Positions 52,783 to 62,951 of a stretch of DNA of 64,000 nucleotides are shown piece after piece. The DNA comes from Inonotus obliquus (Eukaryota; Basidiomycota; Agaricomycetes; Hymenochaetales; Hymenochaetaceae). The stretch is taken from NCBI GenBank assembly GCA_032164295.1, contig JAJHTX010000002.1:3906001-3970000 (forward strand). The letters are read 5' to 3'. The translations under genes and the position numbers were made by a program. Below the pieces are notes generated by a model. It searched no databases. It was not told the origin of the DNA and saw only the letters and a list, made by a program, of their open reading frames with translations. The stretch's first letter is position 1. Every line of letters begins with the position of its first letter.

Positions 52783-53583
52783 CTAAGTGTCGGGACTTCC
52801 GATTGTTCCATCCATTTTATTGAGGTCGTCATTGGGCGGTTCCTCGGGAGGGTCATCGTGGATAACGATTGGTCTCTTTTGTGGCTTTGGAAGTTCCTTC
52901 CTGGCATCGTTTCGAACAAGCGTAACGACGGCCCACTCCCTATTGAGACTATCATGCCATGCCTCTTCCGTGCGCGCCTTCGGTTTGCCTCGCTGAAAGG
53001 CAAAGGCATGGTTCTGGCCCCGTCCCTCTCGTGCGTTAAACTTCTTCTCGAATAGCGCGACGAGCTCGGTGCTCCGTGGAGGTAGAAATTTAACGTCCTG
53101 AATGCGCCACCAGCCCGCGAAGTCGAACTTCTTCTTCATGAACGGGATCTCCTGAAACAACGGATACTCGCATGTCGGGTCGGTGACCGTGAGAGCGTGT
53201 AACGTCTCTTCTTCGCTTCGGTCGCTTTGATCACGTACGAGGTTGTGCAGCGCGTGGAGATTCGATTTGCAAAGAATCTTGTGTCCGTTCTTCCACTCAG
53301 GATGTTGTCCCTCATAGAGAACTATAGCACGAAGTACGTCGTCTTCCAGGGTTCGCGCGAGTTGCAGATCGCTCGTCTCCTCTGAGCTGAGCGCTTTCGA
53401 TATGGTGAGTGTACTGAGGTCGCTTTTGTCGCATCCGATTAGAGAGCTGATGTCGTCAAGGTTGTAGGTCGGGTGAGACGATGCAGTTGTCCTCTTCTGC
53501 AAGTTGTCCAGCGATCTCTGACCTGCACCAGTTTGCAGGCCAGCGCTCTGCCTGTTTCTCAGATGGGGAGGTACATAAGCCAT
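52783..53583 (-). CDS. Hypothetical protein with YVPPHLR N-terminus, 266 aa
   Basis: A single-exon ORF with start MAYVPPHLRNR. The YVPPHLR motif also opens DEAD-box Ded1/DDX3-type and some other RNA-associated fungal proteins, but no helicase domain follows here. The middle is helical and charged. A conserved-looking block reads FDFAGWWRIQDVKFLPPRSTELVALF, and the C-terminus is acidic and Pro-rich (DDPPEEPPNDD). No signal peptide or membrane segment. Function unknown. It is divergent from the Rap1-like gene with 361 bp between the start codons. Confidence 0.75.
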   Translation of the reverse strand: MAYVPPHLRNRQSAGLQTGAGQRSLDNLQKRTTASSHPTYNLDDISSLIGCDKSDLSTLTISKALSSEETSDLQLARTLEDDVLRAIVLYEGQHPEWKNGHKILCKSNLHALHNLVRDQSDRSEEETLHALTVTDPTCEYPLFQEIPFMKKKFDFAGWWRIQDVKFLPPRSTELVALFEKKFNAREGRGQNHAFAFQRGKPKARTEEAWHDSLNREWAVVTLVRNDARKELPKPQKRPIVIHDDPPEEPPNDDLNKMDGTIGSPDT

Positions 53584-53944
53584 GAACTACAGGAGGATCA
53601 GCATTGCCCACCGAGTCCCCGACGCTGGACTGGGGTTATAAGTAGACTCGATATGGAAATTCCGAAGGGCGGAAACGCGGCGTGACTCTGGTTGTGTCAC
53701 ATTCATCAGTCACGTCGCGTCTCAACCGCATTCACTTTCCCAATTACAGCCTCTCCTCCTCCTAGTGGTGTCCGAAATAGACACATCCGGTCAGAGGTAT
53801 GCCAACAGTTTAGTTTCTCAAGAGGCTTTTCTCAATTGATGGGTTCAGAAATCCTTTCGTCGATTTGGTCCCACCATAGGATTTACATCCGTTCGATCGT
53901 CTCCGTTCCCTCAAAGCCTAGACAACACCCACCATTGATTGCTA

Positions 53945-56365
53945 ATGGTGAGCCATCTTTAATCTTGTGTAGAGCGCCGCTACATAACCGGTTTCTTTAG
54001 TCCGCCCCTGTGGAGGAAACTCCACAAATATTTGTGGAGAATGGTCGCAGCGTGGCCTTCTTCTTAGACGATAGTCTAGAAGAAGGACAACACAGAGAAT
54101 TGAGCCGAAAGATACAGGTATGGACTTGGAACTTTGCGTGTCTTCGATTATCTGAATACTTCTCAGGCGCATGGAGGTGTAATCTGTGACGACAAGCGCT
54201 ATGCAGATACCATATTGGCGCTACATGAACGCTATTCTCTGCTTTGCGAACATTTCATGCTCTCCAGAGAGACATGGGTGGAACTTCCTCATTTTGTCTC
54301 AAGGTGCATCAGTCGTAAAAAATACTTTCATGACAAAGTGGAAAAGAGATCATTGGGTGGTCGTCCACCCGGCGGTAGGTAAGCCTGGTCTATCAACAAC
54401 CTAATTACATCCATAGGCTCAGACTTGCACCGATTCATCAGTAGGACGGAGTATACCCAAGATGATAAAAAACATCTAGCAGTATACATCGCAGAAGCGA
54501 TTCCCGATCCGGCAGGTTCCGGTCGTTCCGGGAACGGAATCTATAAACGTCTATGTGATCCGGTGAGTATGTTGACAACTATACTTCGGAGTGTTTCATG
54601 ACCATTGGTTTAGAAGTTCAGAGAAGATTATCCCTGGGCTGAGCGTCATACGTGGCAATCATGGCGGAACCACTACAAAACAAAAAAGAAGTACTTCGAT
54701 AAGATGATCGATGAATACCTTGAAAACAATCCCCCTCATCCTCTGGGTAAGGGTCAGTATATTCATGATTATAGGTACTCGACTGCAGCGAGGAATCGCG
54801 TCGGTCGTCATCGGGAACTCAGAAGTGAACGGATAGCTGGAGAAACTGATGAGGAAGGAAGCAGCGATTTCGAAGCTAACAACGAACGCGGGCGAGAAGT
54901 GTCTACTGGGGGCCGAGATATCGATGGCCACGAAGAGCCAGAGCGGCCAGCCTTCCATAATGCTAAGCGAAGAAGAATAGATGGCAGTGATGAGGAATCA
55001 ATCTCGACACCTGAACAAGCAAGGCAAGGACAGCGTAGTAACATACAAAAACAAAACAAGACTACCGCCACTAAGGATTTTTCCGGGTACGATTTTAATT
55101 TACCTGACTGATACGCTTACGAATGAACATGGTTCTGCTCTAGATTCGAGAATTACGACAACAACCTGGGATTGTACGATGACAACATGTCTTCGTTTCC
55201 ACCATATGCCGCTCCAAGCAACACTCAAGTCACGCTCGTCAATCAAGAGCCCAAGCGAAGGGAGGCTGCTAAAGCCAACCCTCTGACGCAGACACCATCT
55301 TCTCCCGTATTTACTCCAGAGCGGAGGAAGGCGGCACGAAACAGAGAACGTCCTGCATCTGCGAAATCTAGTGCAACTGCAATCTTCACGGCATTACCGT
55401 TGAGGGACACACAGGCGACACTTGTTCCGACTCAGGGGAAAGACCAGACAGCAATGCAATCGCAGATCGCTCGGCGTCCTCTCGCAACCGATTCCACGTC
55501 TCGTATTGTCAACGCTTCAACGCAGTCAAACGTTCCTTCGATGCGCTCTGCTTTTGCTGGAGTTCCCCCTCCACCGGCTACGCTACCGGAGCCTTCGTCC
55601 ACGACCGCTAATCTCGCTCCACGCGCCAAGGCACGCCTGAACATAGCGCACAAAACCCATCGGGATGCTGTCGCTCTTCAAGCTCAGGTAGTAACAAGTG
55701 ACGCTCCTTACCGTAACACGCGTGCTCGCTCGCGCTCCGTTGAGCCACAAATTATGCCTCCCCCACCCGTCCCTGATCGGGGAAATAGAAAGAGAGGAGC
55801 TATAATGCAGGCAGTTGAAGAGGATGAAGAGGAGAGTATAGAGGATGGTAATATACCGAATCCAGAAGGATATGACGAGCAACATTCGGTTGACGTGGTT
55901 GAGGATGCGCTCCGCATCGTGAGGACCCAGGAGGAAAATGGAACGGGAGCAGAGGAGGAGGAGGAGGAGGAGGAGGAGGAGGAAGAAGAGGAAGGGGACA
56001 GTCAATCCGAAACGGTACAACGAGGCATTGAACTAATGAGCAGTTTGGCCGCCAGCAAAAGTACGCCTCAGCCAACACGTAATTCTCATTCGTCTCTCGC
56101 CGGCAGCAGACACGAGCTATCAAGCAAGCAATCTCGCTTCAAATTAGGTTCGCGTCGGCGCGACGAGAGCTCAGAAAGTGATTTTCCGGTGTCGGGAACT
56201 CGCTCACGGGAGGCAAAGGATCGTCAGGTCCAATTGGAGAAGACAACGCCATTTAGTCCAACGCCTGGTACGCGCGCCGAAGTATTTCGTCAACGACGGC
56301 AGGTGGTCCAGTTGAGTAGGCCTCAGATCGTCGCACGAAAGGCAAGAAAAGTCGTAATGCCGTAA
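53945..56365 (+). CDS. Rap1-like telomere/chromatin protein with BRCT and Myb domains (copy 1)
   Basis: Six exons: 53945-53947, 54001-54117, 54167-54374, 54417-54562, 54614-55086 and 55144-56365, giving 722 aa. The first exon is the ATG alone, spliced to SAPVEETPQIF. A BRCT-like domain spans about 8-110 (IFVENGRSVAFFLDD, AHGGVIC, FHDKVEKRSLGGRPPGG). A Rap1-type Myb domain spans about 115-190 (RTEYTQDDKKHLAVYIAEAI, GNGIYKRL, YPWAERHTWQSWRNHY). The remaining 520 residues are largely disordered, with basic KRRRID and an acidic run of about 15 Glu near residue 590. BRCT plus this Myb is the Rap1 signature. Rap1 binds telomeres directly or through a TRF-type partner. I see no clear C-terminal RCT domain. 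The intron at 54375-54416 is short (42 nt). Confidence 0.82.
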
Positions 56366-57768
56366 GTACCATTCCGTGCGCATGAAGGAAGACGATATTT
56401 GCAAGTGGCGTCGAGCATTGCGGCGTTTCAGCGCACTGGAAGGATATGTGTGGGCTTGTTATTTGTTGCGTTCACTTCATCGGATCGCTTCGAATTGATA
56501 TCCACCGCGAGGGTCTTTGTTTCTTTATTGTTGCATATAGTTATCCGTTATATATTCTTCGTTCAAATCTTTCATGTAGCTATAGTTTAGCTAATTAATT
56601 ACGGCAGTACTGGTGGCCGGCTTGGATGGACTCATGATATAGGGCACTATGGGAATCATGCCGTTTTGTGTACCAATTGTTGATAGTACGATTCGTGAGG
56701 CGGAACGTTCTTGTTCGGATTTCAATGCGGGCCTCCAGATTTAGGCATGTTGAACGGCATGAGTTGAATGAGGTCAATATGGAAGTCTACAGCCTCGATA
56801 GGAAGTAGTTGAGAACAAAGTCATATGTGACGAACAACTCTGCTATACAATAGTCAAGAAGCCAACGCCTTTTCAAGACATTTCATTAAAACCGTGTCAA
56901 GGCCTTTTTAGAAAAGATGACACCAGGGCGACAGTTTGTGAATTGTTTACGATGCGTTGTTTCCCACTGAACTTCGGCGAGAGCGACCATGAGAATAGAC
57001 TCAGATTCAACAAGGTCTCCATGGGATCCCAAATCATCGGCTATGCTCCTAGGAGAAACTGTTAGCAGCACTGGGTGAGAGCGCCGCTACAGTGTTCTTT
57101 GATGTTGATGTACTCATCCTACTTATTGTTCATGGCGGCTGGACGTCGCCGAGAACCCTGATCGTGAGAATATGATGCCTCTTTCGATAATTAGCATTGC
57201 ACTGTCAATTGTTGTGTTGCAGGTACCTACACGCCTCTCTCTTCCACTGCTTTCATGTCTAAAGTTGTTTTTGTTCCTCACGGAATACAGCTTATGTCTA
57301 CTCTAGCGCCACCTCTTATGCTGCGGATCTCGGAGATGACCCTCACACTGCACTGCAATTATCATGACGCACCATACTCGTCCATACTCGTCCATGCATT
57401 GCTGCACGACTGTTGATTAGTCCAGGCAAGCGCTAGAGCTCTGGATAAGGGCATAGGCTGAACGGCGAACTTAATGATGGCTAGTGACGGCCTGCCTGGC
57501 GCTCATTTGCTGCCTTTCTCCTCGTGTTTCTTGTATGACTGGAAAACAGACACCTTCCTATCGTTGGGTCATTGCCCCACTTTGTACATTGACACTAATA
57601 CATTGGAAGCTTCTTCAGAGTGCTTCTCCCGATGCGGTGTCTCAAGCACGATGCCGACTCCAGAGGCCTATAAGTATGGCCTCTCTGAGTAGCCTGAAAT
57701 AACAAAGTTCCCTTCATCCCCCTATTACCACTGAAAGCTACAACTCTTCAACCGCCCTCATATTCACA
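56366..57768. other. 1.4-kb spacer, no gene
   Basis: Only short unsupported frames (for example plus 57474-57692). The last part is the promoter of the peroxidase gene, with CTATAAGTATGG near 57667 as a possible TATA box about 100 bp before the ATG. Confidence 0.35.
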
Positions 57769-58581
57769 ATGAACACCGCCGGTAATCCTTACATTCCCGC
57801 CGGTCCCGGAGACAGTCGTTCACCATGTCCTGCGCTCAACGCCCTTGCTAATCATTCCTACATGTAAGTTCCGCCTTCTACTTTTTGTGGGAGGGCGAGC
57901 TGATTATCGTTTCCTGATATCATTAGTCCTCATTCGGGTCACTCAATCCCTTTCTTGCAACTTGTTCACGCCCTCCGAGCGGTTTACAATTGCTCCTATC
58001 CTTTTGCCCTTTTACTCTCCATCGTAGGGTTCCTATGGTGCGGTCATTTTACCGGAACCGGGCTCTCAAGGCGATTATCCCTTGATTTACACGATCTTGC
58101 GCGACACGGGCGTATTGAACATGATGGGTCAATCGCTCATGCGGATACGGATCCCGGTCAGCTTTATGCACCTACAACACCTGACCCCAAACGAGTCGCT
58201 GTTTTGTGCGACGCGGGGAGCACTGACGCGAAATCACCCGGTGGAGCTGGGGCATTGACCATATACGACTTTGCCCGTGTGCGATGTCTATATGACGCAT
58301 CACTCGTGCGGCCCCTCGACCGCATACATGGCTTCATCACACGCGGAGAAATGGCGTTGATTATTCTTGCCATGGGCATTAGGACAGGCGAAGGGGTGGG
58401 AGATTTCGTTGTTCCGCGCGATCGGCTCGTGCAGTGGTTCGCCGAGGAGCGCCTTCCTGATGATTGGTCAGGGCCTGAAGAGCAGATTGGTCTGATAAAC
58501 ACAGGAAAGCTTGGAGATGCCGCGCAAACAGAAGTGACGAGACTTTGTAGATATAGTCCAAGCACAACCGAAGCTCATTGA
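57769..58581 (+). CDS. Heme-thiolate peroxidase (chloroperoxidase/UPO family)
   Basis: Two exons, 57769-57863 and 57927-58581, with a 63-nt intron, giving 249 aa. Heme-thiolate peroxidases use H2O2 to oxygenate or halogenate organic substrates. The heme-ligand motif is SPCPALNALANHSYIP (Cys20). The acid-base and metal-site region is RIEHDGSIAHAD (EHD at 96-98). The C-terminal half matches the family pattern (RGEMALIILAMG, PRDRLVQWFAEERLP). The length is that of the short group. No signal peptide is visible at the N-terminus, unlike many secreted members, so it may be intracellular or start in an upstream exon I missed. Confidence 0.9.
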
Positions 58582-59309
58582 CGCCCATAACGTCGCCCTA
58601 TTCTGGCTCTACTCACCTTACCCTATATTTTGATTGTCACATTGATTCCGTGTCCTTTGAGCTTCGCTTTTAGACCTATACTATGCCTTACTCCCTTCCG
58701 TTGATCTGATCTTTTCGAACCTTTCATCATGCCGGAATTGTTACTATTATCTCACCCCATATCCCCATACTCACGCTTGCTTATATTGTGAAAATCGCCT
58801 CCTTGTAATGATTACTTTGATTTTTGTATTATTTCCCGTTCAAATTGCTTAGTTGTTTAGCTTTATCCTGGACAGTAATCTAGAGCGAGAGTGCAATCCA
58901 AAATTGTTCCTATGGTTAGACTATAGCGTTATGTGGAGGCACGAATATTAAACCTCTTGACCACAAATATAACCGTGTGAATTGGCATAACCACCACTTT
59001 CACCTAGACAAGAATCATAATTACGTCGAAGGGCGTACAAGAACATGGGTTGACATTTGTCCGCCAGAACGCCAGAACAATCATTATTGTCACTAACAAA
59101 AAGATACGAGTTTGAAATTGGAAATTCTGAGGATCAGCCCGAGACACTCCAAATTCGTCAGCACAGCTTAGCATCCAGCCTCGTCTAATAGTATAATTAA
59201 TGGCGGTGGCGTTAAGATGAACTGTAGGTCCATCTGGTATGGAACTACATGTAGCACTGGTTTCGCGGCGTTAAAGTTTCTTGCGCGGCGCAAATGTGAA
59301 ATTGTTGTG
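58582..59309. other. Spacer downstream of the peroxidase, no gene
   Basis: An AT-rich 3' region. Short frames only. Confidence 0.35.
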
Positions 59310-59513
59310 TCAATATTGGTGGCGTTTGGCGTATTCTGGTATCGGCTCCGCCTCAGGCGCCTCAGGAGGGGATATTGAATAGTATCTGAGTGCTTCTCTT
59401 GGAGTTGGCGAGACGTCCTCGTAAGACCTGTGTGGTTGTATTCCATTGAGAGAGTACTGTAGAAAGAAGTTTAAACCATGCTCACTGGTGAAACATGGAG
59501 AGTGCTGAACCAT
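59310..59513 (-). CDS. Small hypothetical ORF, 67 aa
   Basis: An open frame with ATG at 59513. The frame stays open about 16 codons further up to a TAG. The product is Pro/Glu-rich at its C-terminus (SISPPEAPEAEPIPEYAK). It lies just downstream of the RWDD2-like gene on the same strand. It could be a small gene, a 3' exon or chance. No family recognised. Confidence 0.25.
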   Translation of the reverse strand: MVQHSPCFTSEHGLNFFLQYSLNGIQPHRSYEDVSPTPREALRYYSISPPEAPEAEPIPEYAKRHQY

Positions 59514-59625
59514 GGCTGCACCCGCTGTATACAAGTTCTGTCCGAATAGTTCATCTATCAATTAATTTCAATTAACGACCCAGAAGCGAATGGGTGGCTA
59601 TTTTTTCTCCCGGTCGTGCGTTGCC

Positions 59626-60117
59626 CTACCCCAAACTGCCTTTATTATACCCCATGGACTTCCGCCACCAATCCTCCAAACCGACCCGTCGCATGTAAGC
59701 TCCAACCTCAGCCATCTTCTCAACTACCTCGACACCGTTAGGTTCCGAAATAGCGCGCCGGGCAACAATCATACGGAGCTCTCCTTCAATTAGTCCTTTG
59801 GTCAGGTTTGCAAGCGTGCAGGAGGACCATCGAAGTGACTTTATTTTTGGTTGGTTTCAAGCAAATCAATCACTAGAGATTCTCAAGTATACAGATGCAC
59901 TATGAGACAGAGTCCAGCTCACCTTGATTTGTTTCACGTACGTACAGACCTGTACATCTCCACCTTCGACCGCGACCACACCAGGGAAGCCAACCTTGCA
60001 AATCCCACACAGCTCCAAATCTCGAGCTATTTCTCGTATCTTTCTCTTCTTCCGGGATGATAGTATGTGATGGAAAGTAAGCAGAGCCCGAGTGTATGAG
60101 CCAACACTGGCTTTCAT
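59626..60117 (-). CDS. RWDD2-like protein, C-terminal domain only
   Basis: Two exons, 59923-60117 and 59626-59838, joined across an 84-nt intron, giving 135 aa. The sequence matches the C-terminal (DUF1115-like) part of RWDD2 proteins: HHILSSRKKRKIREIARDL, GFPGVVAVEGGDVQ, KQIKSLRWSS. The N-terminal RWD domain of the family is absent. The stretch above the ATG looks like a promoter (it holds CACGTG at 60179-60184), so the protein is either truncated or has a distant first exon. Function poorly known. It shares a 264-bp divergent promoter with the second Rap1-like gene. Confidence 0.65.
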
Positions 60118-60177
60118 GCGATACTATACTGCTAATGTTTCGGATTTTTTTATTCTTTTCGCGCGAGCGTCCCTTCG

Positions 60178-60186
60178 ACCACGTGA
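60178..60186. promoter_or_regulatory. CACGTG palindrome in a bidirectional promoter
   Basis: An E-box/bHLH-type CACGTG within CCACGTGAT, between the start codons of the RWDD2-like (minus) and Rap1-like (plus) genes. bHLH factors bind this site in fungi. Use here is inference. Confidence 0.35.
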
Positions 60187-60381
60187 TGCAAGCTTGAAGC
60201 TTTGTCACGTCATTGTGATACTGTGACCTGTTCATGTCACTCCTAGTTCATACACTTCCTTCGTCTTCCACTCACCATCATCACAAGCTGTCTGTATCGT
60301 ACTTACGCGAAATATGCCTTATTGAAACTTTATAATTCACTGTATCGTGCTTTCCACTCTAGCTACCCCCTATATTTACAC

Positions 60382-62257
60382 ATGCAGTCTGTTTCGTCTC
60401 GACAACTCTTTAGTGACGGGTATAATGACTTCTTCCGGAATGCTGAGGGACGTTCAATCAAGTTCAGGATCCAGCCAGGCCTCAGCTCTCCTGTGAAGAG
60501 ATGCCTGGAGGATGGAATCACAGTAGGCACCTTTCCACGTTTGGTGTGCTGCTATTAGTGACACGACTCCACCCGTCTAGTCTCATGGGGGTGTTGTCAT
60601 AAGCAAGATCCCTGTGCGCGGTATGGTCGTAATCCACCCAAAATCACGCGTTGGAGAGGCATTAGTATGCGAATGGGAATGGAAAGAAAGGCCTGGACGT
60701 ATATTCGTACCTTTCACCTTCGTTCTTCAGTGCATCAATGAGGGAAGGCTCCTTCCTGTCGAGGAGAACACGTTGAAGCGGAAACACTTCGCGCCCAACC
60801 GCGGTGGAAATGGTGTAGCGTAAACTCTAATCTCATAGTTTGCAAGGCTGGCCGTCGAGTTACTGATTCTTCGCGCATATAGAGAGGGTGACCTGCCGGG
60901 AATTGTGAAGAATAAGCTGGCTCTTCATCTTGCTAAAGTTTTCCCTAATGAGCGTGGAAAGCGATCATCTAACAGCGTTTATAGGAACATCATAAAGAAT
61001 GTGCGCATACATCCTTGCCCCTCAATTTCACCCTGGTTGTATTTATAAAACATTATTTTAGAAACATCTCTACCCTTGGGCAGGAGATCAGCACTGGAAG
61101 ACACTTAGGAACTCGTATTGCAAGAACAAGAAGGACTATGACAAGCTCATTTCGTCAATTATAACGAAGAACAATAGCGCAGCAAAAGCCCTCCCACCGC
61201 CACTCCCCTTTTCTGGACGTGGACAGTTCTTAATTGCGAAGAATGCCGTTAGCAGTTCGAAACCCTCAGTCATAGAGGTCGTACTTCCGCGTCAAAAGAA
61301 AGCTGAAACGCAACGTCATGCGGACAAGAAAAGTAAATTTGAAAAGGCCTTTCTCATTGAACGTAAAAGGAAGTTCGGTAATGATTTGACGAACGCGGGG
61401 GCGAAGAGAGGGTCAGCGAAGAGGTTGCGTACAATTGACGAGATGCTGAGGGCGCCTTTACCACCCATTATAGCTGAAAGGACGAAGAAGGGGCCTTCGA
61501 CAAAGCGGGTAACGATATCTGCATCGACTCGTTTGCACCTCTCTTGATTCCATTCAAGCCGAAGCTGACTTGAAGATGCCTTTAGCTTCTGATGTGTCCG
61601 ACGTAGAGCTTGGAAGGGCTCCTCAACCGAATGACCAACTCAATGGCATGTGGATTGGTGGTGACCTGTGTGGAGATCGGTAACGACTCTCCCTTCCTGA
61701 ATTGGTTGTCTGACGTGATATAAATTTCGCTCGCTTTCAGTTCTCAAGGCAAGGAAAACAACCCCGGGACTGCTACAGGGTCTATTACTTCTGGATCCCA
61801 TGACCTTGATCGCGTCCACAATTCCTTGCTCTTCTATCGTCTGGACTTGGATGACTTACGCTCGGCTGCTGCACTGGACAGGATGGATGACGATAGTGAC
61901 GCGGACGCCATCGACGAGACAAGTGTTCTGGAACTCTTGCGAATCCCAACTACGATCACTGAAGAAGCTAAACTTGCACGTACTGCTGATTCTGCACCCT
62001 GGAAGAGGACAACTCGTCTGCCGTCAGGCCTTGTGCACTTCGGAGGTCGTGAAGATCCTGAAACTGTTGCTATACGGAAACTGGCAGAAAATACTCATTT
62101 CACAGTGGAGGAAGTCGAACAGAAGTTTGTTGGCTTCGCCAGGGATATAGACAAGACGCGAGACTTCTTCCTGAGATGCCGCAGGCTAATCGATGACCTG
62201 TTTATAGGCAATACCACTGGTGAACGTGCTGCCGATTTGAAATCTACTGCGAGATAG
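60382..62257 (+). CDS. Second Rap1-like protein with BRCT and Myb-like domains (copy 2)
   Basis: Six exons: 60382-60522, 60581-60814, 60860-61000, 61062-61508, 61576-61679 and 61741-62257, giving about 527 aa. The BRCT-like region spans 5-115 (QLFSDGYNDFF, SHGGVVISKIPV, FVPFTFVLQCINEGRLLP). The Myb-like region spans about 130-195 (SSNSVYRNIIKN, YPWAGDQHWKTLRNSYCKNKKDYDKLI). The C-terminal 100 residues are ordered (LAENTHFTVEEVEQKF, DKTRDFFLRCRRLIDDL), perhaps an RCT-like interaction domain. Introns before HGG and between the Myb helices sit at the same place and phase as in the 53945-56365 gene. The exon 2-3 junction is the weakest part (a 45-nt intron). Confidence 0.72.
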
Positions 62258-62951
62258 AGGACACGTGAAGTTAATTTTCTAGGGGAGGCACGCGGCAAGG
62301 TTGTGAACGATAATGAATGGATTTCATTTACATTAATAATATTGCTACAAATTATGTAATTATAGATGCGCAGCAAGGATTCAGAAATATATTTGTAGTA
62401 TTACATAATTGCTTCTTTGAGCTAGAAGCCGATCCCGTCTGTTGTACCCAAGTCGCGTGCGTGATCGACCAGTAGCCACTCACCCCCTCTCTTCCCTCAA
62501 CGACGACGACGGCGACGACGAACAGGATACGAAGAAAACGTTCATGCACGCAACATCCTTCACGTACTAATTCCTCTTAAATTGATTCTCAGCGTAAGTG
62601 AACTACGCTGCGCTGCACGTTTCGTTTGTATGCAATGTGCCTCGCGGCTCACGCGTTTTGCAGGTCGTGTTCGCAAACTTTGCCAATTCTGGTTGCTATC
62701 AAGCGCGTTCCTCACGATTCCTGGGCCTATTTCATACTTATTTATCTCCAACTAAACTCCATCATCATACATCTTTTTTACGCTCTCTTATTCTGACTCG
62801 ACTCGGCAAGGCCAACCTTTTGTTTCTCAATCAAGTCACAAGCAATCGGGTGGATTATCCCTCGATAGATTTTGCCTCCTGGCCGGTCCTTCTTTCCTTT
62901 CTTGTATTTAACCGGTCGTGGCTTGAGCCCTCGAGGCTTCCATCCAGGGAG
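62258..62951. other. Spacer, no gene
   Basis: About 690 bp holding the 3' end of the Rap1-like gene and the promoter of the next. A short CGACGACGACGG microsatellite lies near 62500. Confidence 0.35.

Noticed and set aside
55583..56123. Minus-strand ORFs with Leu- and Pro-runs opposite the Rap1-like gene
   Set aside because: They come from the antisense of the poly-Glu coding repeat.
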